In this document: positions 45,333-53,730 of the stretch, piece by piece
Layout of the letters: each line of letters opens with the position of its first letter
Position numbering within the stretch: the stretch's first letter is position 1
Assembly: GCA_965248235.1 (NCBI GenBank)
Contig: CBDFIU010000002.1
Coordinates: 186,001 to 250,000 of the forward strand
Length of the DNA: 64,000 nt
Origin: UBA6623 sp965248235
GTDB taxonomy: Bacteria; Acidobacteriota; Terriglobia; Bryobacterales; UBA6623
Reading direction: 5' to 3'
The notes under the pieces: generated by a model
Seen by the model: the letters and a program-made list of their open reading frames with translations, nothing else
Told to the model about the DNA's origin: nothing
The model's database searches: none
Program-made: the position numbers and the translations under genes

Positions 45333-45362
45333 GAGGCGGCGCACCTGAGAGTACGCCGCCTC
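45333..45362 (+). terminator. Stem-loop after the cysteine desulfurase gene
   Basis: A perfect 9-bp stem (GAGGCGGCG/CGCCGCCTC) with a 12-base loop, 31 bp after the stop codon. No T-tract follows, so it may stabilise the 3' end or act with Rho rather than be an intrinsic terminator. Confidence 0.45.
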
Positions 45363-45381
45363 CGCGCAAACCTGAGCCTCC

Positions 45382-45552
45382 TCAGGCCGACGGCCGACTG
45401 TCCTCGTCGAGGAAATAAAAGTTGGGCACGTCGACGACGCCCGCTGCCTGCATCACTTCCCGAAGATCATCCGCCTCGACAAACTGGCGCGCTCTCGCGG
45501 TGTCCTCCACTTCCAGCAACAGGACAATTTCATTCGAGTCTTGCTGGTTTCG
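45382..45552 (-). pseudogene. 5'-truncated stress-type small protein (EthD/monooxygenase-like fold)
   Basis: Reading leftward from about 45552, the minus strand encodes RRLLRNQQDSNEIVLLLEVE, then DTARARQFVEADDLREVMQ, AGVVDVPNFYFLDED and a TGA at 45382. This is the C-terminal two-thirds of a common family of about 95-residue ferredoxin-like-fold proteins (homologues run GGRLFR-x-x-x-x-PNEIVLLFEW). The N-terminal third is absent; upstream DNA is of a different character and leads to the RepA relic. No start codon is present. Confidence 0.65.
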
Positions 45553-45699
45553 GAGGAGGCGGCGAGACGAGGAGGGGCGCTGAAAGAAGGGAGACGGACA
45601 CGAGGGAAAAGGGGGATTTTTGGGTTGGGTTTTGTTGTCGTCCCGGTTCCCCCCGTTCCGCCGCGTTTTTCCGTAAGTCTTTTATTTTTAGTCTTTTAC

Positions 45700-46015
45700 C
45701 TATAAGTAAGGTTTTGGTTTTGGACTCTTGCGGGGGGCGTCAACCCCTCTCTTGGGTGGTTTCTCCTTTGTTCTCAGCGAGTTATCCACAGGCTCGTCGC
45801 TCTTCAACTCGCGGAGAACCTTGTACCGGAAGGCTTGAACGGTGTTGTTGTCGCTTGACTTGGCCGGGTGCGCTCCAAACTGGCTGTACAGGAGCCGCCA
45901 GGTGAGGCGTAGCGGAGCGCGAAAGGCGAACGTTCGATAGGTCAGCCACAAGTAGAGATCGAGGCCCAACGGCGAGCGCTTGAGGGCGGTGAGGGTGTTT
46001 CATGTCGAAGGGCAC
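45700..46015 (-). pseudogene. repA: Plasmid replication initiator RepA, C-terminal relic
   Basis: The segment from 46015 (VPFDM) to 45700 matches the RepA_C region of plasmid initiators: NTLTALKRSPLGLDLYLWL, TYRTFAFRAPLRLTWRLLY and SQFGAHPAKSSDNNTVQAFR. It then passes abruptly into SDEPVDNSLRTKEKPPK and a TAG. One extra A near 46000 breaks the frame between VPFDM and NTLTA. The usual segment after KVLRELK is missing. So the gene is truncated at both ends and internally. It marks past capture of plasmid DNA. The 140 bp downstream (45555-45700) are AT-rich with G-runs and repeated AGTCTTTTA, unlike their neighbours. Confidence 0.7.
45782..45790. other. DnaA-box match inside the RepA relic
   Basis: TTATCCACA matches the strict DnaA-box consensus. 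It lies within the repA C-terminal codons and about 65 bp from an AT-rich stretch (45673-45712) with two AGTCTTTTA direct repeats. This is compatible with a degenerate plasmid origin; there is no sign that it still works. Confidence 0.45.
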
Positions 46016-46057
46016 CGGTTTCGTCGAGAATGGATTTGCTGCGGCGCCGCGAACGAG

Positions 46058-46549
46058 CTACGACGCCTCGGTGTCGCCGCTGGGCCCGTAGATATCGGGG
46101 TGCTTGCCGCCCATGGGTCGAATGTAGGTGCTCAGCTGACCGCGATGATGGACGGTGTCAAGCAAAAGGAGCCAGGCGGTATACCCCAACGGGGCTTCGA
46201 AATGGGTGTGCCCGTCGAGGTTGAACTTGTTGTTCGTCGTGTTCCAGGTCTCCTCGTCGAGGCCCTTCGGGAGTTCCTCGAAACGGCTGTTCGAAGCCTG
46301 GAACTTCGCCACCGCGTCGGGAATGTCATCGAACGGCAGCTCGTTGCGATGGTTGATGGTTCCACCGGCGCCGGCAAGCTCGGTCAAGTCTTCGATGTGG
46401 CCCAGCAGGTGGCCCACGATGGCTCGCGCGGTGCGTGATTTCTCATGGGGTTGGTAGTCGAGTTTGTCGCTCGGCAGGGCCTCAAAAACACCCATCGTCA
46501 GGGGCAACTCCTCGGACCATTTTTGGATGAAAAATTCTCTTTCGGTCAT
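46058..46549 (-). CDS. DinB-family protein (putative metal-dependent thiol-type enzyme)
   Basis: A 163-residue four-helix DinB/YfiT-like protein. The family's metal ligands are plausible at H in AIVGHLLGHIED and in LLLDTVHHRGQLSTYIRPMG (HHRGQL is the hallmark). Roles range from mycothiol- or bacillithiol-dependent detoxification to unknown stress functions. The Shine-Dalgarno is excellent (GAGGAGG). Its ATG overlaps the marR stop by 4 bp, so the pair is one operon, probably a regulator with its detoxification target. Confidence 0.9.
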   Translation of the reverse strand: MTEREFFIQKWSEELPLTMGVFEALPSDKLDYQPHEKSRTARAIVGHLLGHIEDLTELAGAGGTINHRNELPFDDIPDAVAKFQASNSRFEELPKGLDEETWNTTNNKFNLDGHTHFEAPLGYTAWLLLLDTVHHRGQLSTYIRPMGGKHPDIYGPSGDTEAS

Positions 46550-47115
46550 GTCTTCCTCCTCTCCCGGTTAGGGCTTACGTTGTCTCTTCCTTGCCCGGGC
46601 CGCGACGCGGGCGGGGTCTTGGCGTCATCGGCTGCCGGCTCATGACTGAGCCGAAGTGTATCGAGTAGAGAAATCAGCTTTCGCTGATCCTTCTCGCTGA
46701 GCGCGTCAGCGGCGGACCCGGCGATGGCCATGACGGGCCCGTCCAATCTTTCGAGGAACTTCAGTCCATCCGCCGTGATACGGCAAATTACCTGCCGGCG
46801 GTCACTCTTGGGGGTTTCGCGCTCGACCCACCCCAGTGCCTCGAGTCGGTCGATCAACCGGGTCACGCCCGGCGTGCGCTCCACCATGCGAGCGCGGATA
46901 GCCAGTGTCCGCAGCCCGCCGAGCTCCGCGCCGCGCAGAATCCGCAGCACGTTGTACTGTTGGGACGTGATGCCGTGAGGCTCGTAGACTTCATTGAAGA
47001 GCCGCCGCACCACGTCGGTGGTCCGCATCAGTCCGAGAACGATCTCTTGGCCGGCGGATTCGAAGGGCCGCTTCTGGTGAATGGCCTTCTGTAAGGAGCC
47101 GGCGTTGCGCAACAT
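46546..47115 (-). CDS. MarR-family transcriptional regulator
   Basis: A 189-residue winged-helix repressor. Core segments are HGITSQQYNVLRILRGAE, TLAIRARMVERTPGVTRLI (recognition helix), DRLEALGWVERETPKSDRR (wing) and QVICRITADGLKFL. The C-terminal 25 residues are disordered-looking. MarR dimers bind palindromes and release on phenolic or oxidant ligands. A large inverted repeat covers its promoter and start codon, which predicts tight autoregulation of marR-dinB. No Shine-Dalgarno lies upstream of the ATG. Confidence 0.92.
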   Translation of the reverse strand: MLRNAGSLQKAIHQKRPFESAGQEIVLGLMRTTDVVRRLFNEVYEPHGITSQQYNVLRILRGAELGGLRTLAIRARMVERTPGVTRLIDRLEALGWVERETPKSDRRQVICRITADGLKFLERLDGPVMAIAGSAADALSEKDQRKLISLLDTLRLSHEPAADDAKTPPASRPGQGRDNVSPNRERRKT

Positions 47116-47150
47116 GTTAATACACTACATGATAATAGTTAACATGTCAA
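47112..47150 (-). promoter_or_regulatory. marR-dinB promoter with palindromic operator
   Basis: ACATGTTAA (47112-47120) and TTAACATGT (47139-47147) form an inverted repeat. On the minus strand TTGACA (47150-47145), a 17-base spacer and TAGTGT form a promoter. The -10 ends 6 bases before the ATG, so transcripts could be leaderless. The left arm covers the start codon and the right arm overlaps the -35. Confidence 0.65.
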
Positions 47151-47305
47151 CAATTATTGAGTAAACTACTCTTCACGAGGCAGCGAGTGTGGGCTTCGGG
47201 TCCAGGATGGATGCCGTCATCTTGATCGCCGGCATCTTTCCGCCCCCCCATGTATTTCAAATAGGGTTCAAGCGCAGCTCCCGCGGTTGACGGCTGACTG
47301 GAGCT

Positions 47306-47641
47306 TCAGTTGGCGCTTTCTTCCGACTCACCGAGCTTCGTCCTGACTTGCCGCATCGTCGAAAAACCCCCGAACACCAACATTCCGCCGATGAAGACCC
47401 AGACCCACACCGGAATATTCTTCCCCGCTACGGCCAGATAGAGATAAGCCGAAACGAAACAGAGCGAAGCGCACATCGCCGGCAGGACGATCGGCCGACC
47501 CCGCCGCAAATTGCGCACCAGCCAAGCCACCGAAGCTGTAAAAAATGGAATCGCGCCCACGTAGATCACCCCGAAGATAAGTGGGTTGACCCCGTATTCG
47601 GCGCCGAGGCTGAAGAACCAATTCTGAAGTGTCTCAAACAT
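47306..47641 (-). CDS. Three-helix membrane protein of unknown function
   Basis: A 111-residue protein with helices LIFGVIYVGAIPFFTASVA, LPAMCASLCFVSAYLYLAVA (a Cys-rich helix) and VWVWVFIGGMLVFGGF, joined by a basic loop RNLRRGRPI. The C-terminus is charged. No known family or motif applies. It is divergent from lepA, with a 222-bp gap between them. Confidence 0.6.
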   Translation of the reverse strand: MFETLQNWFFSLGAEYGVNPLIFGVIYVGAIPFFTASVAWLVRNLRRGRPIVLPAMCASLCFVSAYLYLAVAGKNIPVWVWVFIGGMLVFGGFSTMRQVRTKLGESEESAN

Positions 47642-47801
47642 GATCTTAGGGGTGATCGTTTAGCATACCGCGAATGCGAATTTGACGCAAACCCTTTACT
47701 CAAAGACGCCGCGCGCCTCCAAACTGTTTCAGGAATCACGCTTCGCCCGGCTGCCGGAGGCTCGGCGTCGATTGCTCGGCCTCCGATAACGCCGGTCGAG
47801 T

Positions 47802-47830
47802 TTGACACCTTTTCAGCCCACTGTTAGCTT
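47802..47830 (+). promoter_or_regulatory. Candidate lepA promoter
   Basis: TTGACA (47802-47807), 17 bases, TAGCTT (47825-47830), then 33 bases to the lepA ATG. The -35 is perfect; the -10 matches only three of six. Confidence 0.35.
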
Positions 47831-47863
47831 GAAAGAGTCCCCGCGCCTGAAGAACCTCCCTCG

Positions 47864-49663
47864 ATGGATCCCTCTCTGATCCGTAATTTTTCGATCATCG
47901 CCCATATCGACCACGGTAAATCGACGCTGGCGGATCGCCTGCTCGAGACGACCGAGGCGCTTAGTCACCGGGAGATGAAGCAACAAGTGCTCGATACGAT
48001 GGATCTCGAGCGCGAGCGCGGCATCACCATCAAGGCCCAGGCTGTTCGCATCAGCTACAAGGCCCGCGACGGCAAGACCTACCAACTCAATCTGATCGAC
48101 ACCCCCGGCCATGTGGATTTCTCCTACGAGGTCTCGCGCAGCCTGGCGGCCTGTGAGGGAGCGCTGTTGGTCGTCGATGCCTCGCAGGGAGTCGAGGCGC
48201 AAACGCTCGCAAATACTTATCTGGCCCTCGAACACGATCTGGAAATCATCCCGGTAATCAACAAGATCGACCTGCCGGCGGCCGAGCCCGAAAGAGTGCG
48301 CGAGGAAATCGAAAGCACCGTGGGTCTCGACGCCGAAGAAGCCCTGCTCGTCAGCGCCAAGTCCGGCCAAGGCGTCGACGAGATCCTTGAAGCCATCGTG
48401 CGGCGAATTCCCCCGCCAAAGGGATCGCCGGATGAACCATTGCGCGCCTTGCTGTTTGACTCCTGGTTCGACCCCTATCGCGGCGTGATCGTGTTGGCGC
48501 GGGTAATCGACGGCGCCCTGCGCAAGGGCATGAAGATCCGCTTGGCCTCGACGGGGCAAACCTACACCGTTGAGGATTTAGGCTTTCGAACGCCAAAGCC
48601 TTTCCCCTGCGACGAACTCGGCAGCGGTGAAGTCGGCTGGGTCATCGCCAACATCAAGAACGTCACGGAAACGAAAATCGGCGACACGATTTGCGACGAA
48701 GGCAACCTTCCCGCCAAACCCCTGACCGGCTTTGAGGAAAGCAAGCCGATGGTTTTCGCGGGACTCTATCCCATCGAGTCCCATCAGCATCAGGCGTTGC
48801 GCGAGGCGCTCGAAAAGCTGCAGCTTAACGACCGTTCTTTTCAGTTCGAACCCGAAAGCTCGACCGCGCTGGGGTTTGGGTTCCGCTGCGGTTTTCTGGG
48901 CTTATTGCATCTGGAAATCGTCCAAGAAAGGCTCGAGCGCGAATTCGATCTGGATCTGATTACGACGGCACCCAGCGTACGGTATCGCGTGCGATTGACC
49001 GACGGCGAAGTGGTCGAGGTCGACAATCCCAGCCGCTGGCCGCTGGAGCAGAATATCGCCGCCGTCGAAGAACCTGTTTTCGTCGTCACCGTGATCACTC
49101 CCGACGAGCACTTGGGGGGGATTCTCAAGCTATTGGAAGACAAGCGTGGCGTGCAGAAGGGTTTCGAGTACGCGGCCGGCAGCCGTGTGGTGCTGACCTA
49201 TGACGTTCCGCTCAACGAAATCGTGCTCGATTTCTACGACCGCTTGAAAACCGTTTCGCGGGGTTACGCCTCGGTGGACTACCATCTGGCGGGTTACCAA
49301 GAGTCGCCCATGGCCAAGTTGGACGTCCTCGTCGCCGGTGACCCGATCGACGCGCTGTCGATGATCGTTCACAGCGACCAGGCCCACGGGCGCGGCAAGT
49401 CGCTGATCGAGAAAATGCGCAAGTTGATCCCGCGGCAGATGTTCGACGTGGCTTTGCAGGCCGCCATCGGCAGCAAGATCGTAGCACGCGAAAACATTCC
49501 CGCCTTACGCAAGAACGTTTTGGCGAAGTGCTACGGCGGCGACGTCAGTCGCAAGCGCAAACTGCTCGAAAAGCAAAAAGAAGGCAAACGCCGCATGAAA
49601 CGAGTCGGGCGCGTCGACATCCCCCAGGAAGCCTTCCTAGCCGTCCTCCAAGTCGGTGACTAA
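47864..49663 (+). CDS. lepA: Elongation factor 4 (ribosomal back-translocase)
   Basis: A 599-residue translational GTPase of full normal length. G-motifs are IAHIDHGKSTLADRLLE (G1), RGITIKAQ (G2), DTPGHVDFSYEV (G3), NKIDLPAAEP (G4) and SAKSGQG (G5). The LepA-specific C-terminal domain ends with CYGGDVSRKRKLLEKQKEG and KRMKRVGRVDIPQEAFLAVL, the hallmark tail (single residues may differ at the junction). It binds stalled ribosomes and helps elongation or 30S maturation. Its stop overlaps the convergent Nramp-like gene by 4 bp. Confidence 0.97.
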   Translation: MDPSLIRNFSIIAHIDHGKSTLADRLLETTEALSHREMKQQVLDTMDLERERGITIKAQAVRISYKARDGKTYQLNLIDTPGHVDFSYEVSRSLAACEGALLVVDASQGVEAQTLANTYLALEHDLEIIPVINKIDLPAAEPERVREEIESTVGLDAEEALLVSAKSGQGVDEILEAIVRRIPPPKGSPDEPLRALLFDSWFDPYRGVIVLARVIDGALRKGMKIRLASTGQTYTVEDLGFRTPKPFPCDELGSGEVGWVIANIKNVTETKIGDTICDEGNLPAKPLTGFEESKPMVFAGLYPIESHQHQALREALEKLQLNDRSFQFEPESSTALGFGFRCGFLGLLHLEIVQERLEREFDLDLITTAPSVRYRVRLTDGEVVEVDNPSRWPLEQNIAAVEEPVFVVTVITPDEHLGGILKLLEDKRGVQKGFEYAAGSRVVLTYDVPLNEIVLDFYDRLKTVSRGYASVDYHLAGYQESPMAKLDVLVAGDPIDALSMIVHSDQAHGRGKSLIEKMRKLIPRQMFDVALQAAIGSKIVARENIPALRKNVLAKCYGGDVSRKRKLLEKQKEGKRRMKRVGRVDIPQEAFLAVLQVGD

Positions 49664-50910
49664 CCCGGTCCGTAGTCGCTCAACCCCAACATCTTCCCTA
49701 ACTGAAACGCACTCATCCCCGCCACCACCAAAACGACTCCCCACCCCAGAACGTTTGCTGCCAGGCCGTTCTTGTATTTCCCCAGGAGGTCCTCACGATT
49801 CATGACGAACAGCAACACCGCCGCGACCACCGGCAGGATCAGCCCATTCGCCGCCTGCGCCACCACAATCATCTTCACCGGCCTGGTCCCCGTCACCGCG
49901 AAGGCCGCTCCGACGACGATCACCGCCGCCCACACCGCGCGAAAGCCGCGGCTGTTCATTCCCCCGCTCTTCCCCAACACCCCCGTAACCGCATAAGCGG
50001 CCGCCAACGGCGCCGTAACAGCGCTGCTCAACCCCGCCGCCAACAGCCCCAGCCCCAAGAACCACTTCGCCCCCGCACCCAGCAACGGTTCGAGTTGCAC
50101 CGCCATCACCGCCGCGTTCTCTATCTCGACCCCGCTCCCGAAAAACGCCGCAGCGGCTGTCGCCGTGATCGCCATGGTAATGAGCCCGCCAATGGAGACC
50201 GCCAAGGCCGCATCCCAGCGAGATTCTCTGAGCGCTTGGTCTCGGGGTACCGACTCCGGCCATTTTTCGCGGACCGACCCCGCGTGCAGAAACAAGTTGT
50301 AGGGGACAACCGTCGTCCCGACGATCGCGATCACGGTGACCAGCGAACCCGGCTCGAGCCGCGGAACAATCATCCCCGAAAGCAAGGTCGTGAAATCCGG
50401 CCGCACGAGCAGGGTGGTCAATAAAAACACCAGCCCCATCAGGCCCACCAGCAACCCCAAGAAACCTTCGATGAATCGATACCCCCCCAAGCCCAGCACG
50501 CCCGCCGCGCCCCCGGCGACAATCACCGCCCAGAGAGTCCGCGGCAGCCCCGTGAGAACCTCAAGCCCCATCGCCGCGCCAATAATGTTCCCAGATTCGT
50601 AGGCCGCGTTGCCCACCCCGATCGCAAGAACCACCAGCGCGATCGACGCCGCAGTCATCCACGGGCGGTCGAAGGTTGATCGCAGCGCCTCCCCCGGGCC
50701 TTGTCCGCTAATGAGCCCCAACCGCGCGGCCATCTCCTGCAACACGATGGTCGCTATGACCGCGAAGACAATCGACCAAAGCAAACTGAAGCCGAACCGC
50801 GCCCCCGCGATACTTGCCGTCGTGATCGTCCCCGGGCCGATGAAGGCCGCCGTGACCACCAGGCCCGGGCCGAAACGAAAGCTGCTCCCGCGGTTATTCC
50901 GCGTCGTCAC
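49660..50910 (-). CDS. Nramp-related membrane transporter with altered metal site
   Basis: A 416-residue, 11-helix LeuT-fold transporter of the Nramp superfamily. The helix 1 motif that is DPGN in true Nramps reads GPGT (FIGPGTITTASIAG). The helix 6 MPH motif reads VPY (GTTVVPYNLFLHAGSVREKW). The rest of helix 6 and HAGSVREKW are family-typical. Loss of the Asp, Asn and Met metal ligands argues against Mn/Fe transport and for a different or unknown substrate. I prefer the GTG at 50910 (GGGAAG upstream); a TTG at 50958 would overlap the PQQ gene more. It is coupled to that gene by a 17-bp overlap. Confidence 0.85.
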   Translation of the reverse strand: MTTRNNRGSSFRFGPGLVVTAAFIGPGTITTASIAGARFGFSLLWSIVFAVIATIVLQEMAARLGLISGQGPGEALRSTFDRPWMTAASIALVVLAIGVGNAAYESGNIIGAAMGLEVLTGLPRTLWAVIVAGGAAGVLGLGGYRFIEGFLGLLVGLMGLVFLLTTLLVRPDFTTLLSGMIVPRLEPGSLVTVIAIVGTTVVPYNLFLHAGSVREKWPESVPRDQALRESRWDAALAVSIGGLITMAITATAAAAFFGSGVEIENAAVMAVQLEPLLGAGAKWFLGLGLLAAGLSSAVTAPLAAAYAVTGVLGKSGGMNSRGFRAVWAAVIVVGAAFAVTGTRPVKMIVVAQAANGLILPVVAAVLLFVMNREDLLGKYKNGLAANVLGWGVVLVVAGMSAFQLGKMLGLSDYGPG

Positions 50911-52549
50911 TTTTCGCTTCCCGCAACCCAAACGTAAAAAGCGCGTTCCCGGCGGCAATCGTCACTCGTTGCTGCCCCGCCGAGCGATACGTAATCGGCG
51001 GCGCATACACCGGTCCACCCAGATTCGTCTTCCACAACAACTTGCCCGCCGCCGCGTCAAGCGCCATGAAGTAGCCTTCCTTGGCGCCGGTAAACAGGAC
51101 ATCCCCAGCCGTCGTCAAAATGCCGCTTTCGGTCGCCCCGGTGAGCGAAAACGCCCATTGGCGCTCGCCCGTCAACGGGTCCAACGCCAGCACCGCGCTA
51201 TGCCCCGGGTCGGCGTGGTTGATCGGGTCGGGCACCCACGGCGTCGCGGTTCCGCCGATAAAAATCTGCCCCGGTTTGTAGTCAGCCTTCCACTTGCGAA
51301 AAATCCCATACGAATACTCCCAAGCCGAAACATAGAATAATCCCGTACGCGGACTATACGACGGCGAATACCAGTTCGTCGCGCCGGTCGCCGCCGGGTA
51401 CACTTTGATGCCCTGGGCATTCGGCTCCATGCCGCGAATCTTCATCGGCCTACCGATCTCGTCCAACCCTGAAGCCCAGTTCTGATATGTGAATTGCTTG
51501 CCCGTCAGATACTCGCCCGTCTCCCGATCGAGCACGTAGTAGAAAGCGTTGCGGTTCGCCCACAGCATCAGCTTGCGAAGCTTCCCGTCGACTTCCAAAT
51601 CAGCCAACACTGGAACCTGCACAGAATCCCAATCCCACACATCGTGCGGTGTGAATTGGAAATGCCACTTCAGTTTCCCCGTGTCGACATCCAGCGCCAC
51701 CGCCGACTCGGTATACAGGTTGTCGCCCTTGCGCGCATCGCCGTTCCAATCCGGCGCCGGATTCCCGATCCCCCAATACGTCAAATTCAACTCGGGATCA
51801 TACGAACCGGTCACCCAAATCGATCCGCCGCCGTGTTTCCACGAATCGCCCTCCCAGGTATCGTGGCCCGGCTCGCCCGGCCCCGGAATCGTATAAAAGC
51901 GCCATTCGCGGCGGCCGGTTTCGGCGTTATAGGCGTCGAGCCGCCCGCGGATGCCGAAGTCACCACCCGCCGTCCCGACCAGCACCTTGTCCTTGACCAC
52001 AAGCGGCGCGTGCGTCACCGCGTAAGCCTCGCCCGGATCCGCGACTTGCGTCCGCCAGCGAACATCCCCGGTTTCGGCGTCGAGTGCAACCAGCTTGCCG
52101 TCGAGGGTCCCCATGTAGAGCGTCTTGCCGAGAATCGCCAACCCGCGATTCACGCGCCCGCAGCAGACCGGGGCCTCGTCGCCTTGGTGCTCGTAGCGCC
52201 AGTACTCGCGCCCCGTCACGGCGTCGATGGCAATCAGGTTGTTGGGGGCCTCGGTGAAATACATCACTTCGTCGACGACGAGCGGGGTGACCTCGAACTT
52301 CTCGAGCGACTTGGTCTGAAACGCCCATTTGAGTTCGAGCCGCTCGACATTGTCGCGCCTGATTTCATCGAGCGAGCTGTAGCGATTCCCGTTGTAGGCG
52401 CCCGAATAGGTGAGCCAGTTGTCGGGCTCCTCGACGGCGCTGAGCAGGCGGTCGTAGCTAACCGGCTCACGGCCGACTTGCGCCGGGGCAAACGGCACCA
52501 AAGCCGCCGCCAAGCCTAACATGAAAACCGTCAGCCCGAGCGATTTCAT
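50894..52549 (-). CDS. PQQ-dependent alcohol dehydrogenase, lanthanide-type signature
   Basis: A 551-residue periplasmic quinoprotein with signal peptide (to about AQ at 24) and an eight-bladed propeller. The vicinal disulfide over PQQ is present as EAPVCCG (Cys129-Cys130). Metal ligands can be placed by analogy with methanol dehydrogenases: Asp197 in GGDFGIRG where Glu is usual, Asn263 in GIGNPAPDW, the catalytic Asp306 and an extra Asp308 in HDVWDWDSV. The Asp two positions after the catalytic one marks lanthanide-dependent enzymes. It oxidises a primary alcohol or similar and passes electrons to cytochrome c, which is encoded next to it with a 4-bp overlap. Confidence 0.9.
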   Translation of the reverse strand: MKSLGLTVFMLGLAAALVPFAPAQVGREPVSYDRLLSAVEEPDNWLTYSGAYNGNRYSSLDEIRRDNVERLELKWAFQTKSLEKFEVTPLVVDEVMYFTEAPNNLIAIDAVTGREYWRYEHQGDEAPVCCGRVNRGLAILGKTLYMGTLDGKLVALDAETGDVRWRTQVADPGEAYAVTHAPLVVKDKVLVGTAGGDFGIRGRLDAYNAETGRREWRFYTIPGPGEPGHDTWEGDSWKHGGGSIWVTGSYDPELNLTYWGIGNPAPDWNGDARKGDNLYTESAVALDVDTGKLKWHFQFTPHDVWDWDSVQVPVLADLEVDGKLRKLMLWANRNAFYYVLDRETGEYLTGKQFTYQNWASGLDEIGRPMKIRGMEPNAQGIKVYPAATGATNWYSPSYSPRTGLFYVSAWEYSYGIFRKWKADYKPGQIFIGGTATPWVPDPINHADPGHSAVLALDPLTGERQWAFSLTGATESGILTTAGDVLFTGAKEGYFMALDAAAGKLLWKTNLGGPVYAPPITYRSAGQQRVTIAAGNALFTFGLREAKSDDAE

Positions 52550-53352
52550 CGCGACCCCTCCTCGCCGAGCAGCGTGCCCAGGTAAGCCGTCAAATCGTCC
52601 AGCTGCTCCTCCGACAATTGCCCGTAAGACGGCATCATTGACTCCTTGACGATCTCGAAACTTTCCAGATCGCTTTTCAGAACCGAGACCAGTCCGCGTT
52701 TCGCGTCATAAATCTGCACCGAAAACGTCCCGATGTTCAAGCGCCTTCCGTAAAGCTCTTCGCCCTTTTTCGTAACCGCCCGCGCCGCGAACAGTCGCGG
52801 TTCGACGTCGGCGCTTGGATCGGTAAGCGACTGCCGCAGATGTCGCGGCGCCCGAACCGCCCCCACCTCGCTCAGGTCCGGCCCGCCGCGCCCCCCGGCC
52901 CCGTTGACCACATGGCACCCGGCGCAACCGAGGCGGCTGAAAAGCTCTTTCCCGGCCCCGGCATCTCCCGGGACGGCCGCCGCTTCGCTCCGCCGAATCG
53001 ACAAGTTCCGGACATGAGCCGCCATCGAGCGAAGTTGCCGCTCGTTGTAGTAGAACATCGGCATGATCGTTCCCGGAATGCCGTTCTTGATCGATTGCAT
53101 CAATTGTTCGTCCGAGCCCCCGTGACGAAATCGCCCCGTCTGAAACCCCGGCCCGCGCCCGCCCTGCCCGCGGTCCCCGTGGCAATTCGCACAATGGTTG
53201 CGATAGAGCACGGCGGCCTCGGTCGTCGGCTCGGCCGAACCCGGCACCGGCTCGGGAGATTGCGCGACCAAAGCCAGCGGCAATATCCACACGCAGACGG
53301 CCACCGACCAAACAAGATCAATCCGGACAGCACGGTCAAGACGGCGAAGCAT
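52546..53352 (-). CDS. Diheme-type c cytochrome, partner of the PQQ dehydrogenase
   Basis: A 268-residue exported protein. After a signal (SVAVCVWILPLALVAQ) there are two cytochrome c domains with CANCHGDRGQGG and CAGCHVVNGAGG. Methionines in GTIMPMFYYNE and ESMMPSYGQLSEEQL are the likely axial ligands. PSYGQLSEEQLDDLTAYL is typical of the second domain. It should accept electrons from the PQQ enzyme and pass them to the terminal oxidase. Start at 53352 (MLRRLD) gives the signal peptide; a longer frame from 53463 adds 37 non-conserved residues. The overlap ATGA couples it to the dehydrogenase. Confidence 0.87.
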   Translation of the reverse strand: MLRRLDRAVRIDLVWSVAVCVWILPLALVAQSPEPVPGSAEPTTEAAVLYRNHCANCHGDRGQGGRGPGFQTGRFRHGGSDEQLMQSIKNGIPGTIMPMFYYNERQLRSMAAHVRNLSIRRSEAAAVPGDAGAGKELFSRLGCAGCHVVNGAGGRGGPDLSEVGAVRAPRHLRQSLTDPSADVEPRLFAARAVTKKGEELYGRRLNIGTFSVQIYDAKRGLVSVLKSDLESFEIVKESMMPSYGQLSEEQLDDLTAYLGTLLGEEGSR

Positions 53353-53730
53353 CGTTGGTTCTCGGATCCTGGACCCCGGTTCCCGCAAGCGCCCCCTCGG
53401 CCTCACGTCTGGAACGTAGGGTACGGCGAGAAAGCAGGCAGCGCGGACCCATTGGGTAGGCAATCAGTGTAACCAACCGCTCCGGGAGCCCGCTTTCCAC
53501 CGCGTGCCGCCCGACGAGACCTACTCCCCCGAAAGAAACCCATCACCCGGCACAGCCGCGGCTATTCACCGTAGCCAGGATCCGCCTTGAGTCGGGCTTC
53601 TTCTCTCCGAATCCTCTCCACGAATTAACCAAACAAACCCAATCGCCCCAAGCGGGAGGCTGAAAAACGATTAGCCGGCAGCGTTCGGCCCCGCGGAAAC
53701 CCACTGCCCGCACGCTGTCAAAATGGCAGG
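53353..53730. other. 378-bp divergent gap with no recognised gene
   Basis: This gap lies between the cytochrome c and sulfotransferase-like genes, which diverge. I see no RNA gene, repeat copy or credible small ORF. Both promoters should be here, but no clear -35/-10 pair stands out. Confidence 0.5.

Noticed and set aside
45782..45790. Functional chromosomal or plasmid origin
   Set aside because: A single DnaA box inside a broken repA; no iteron set, no intact initiator, no dnaA/dnaN nearby.
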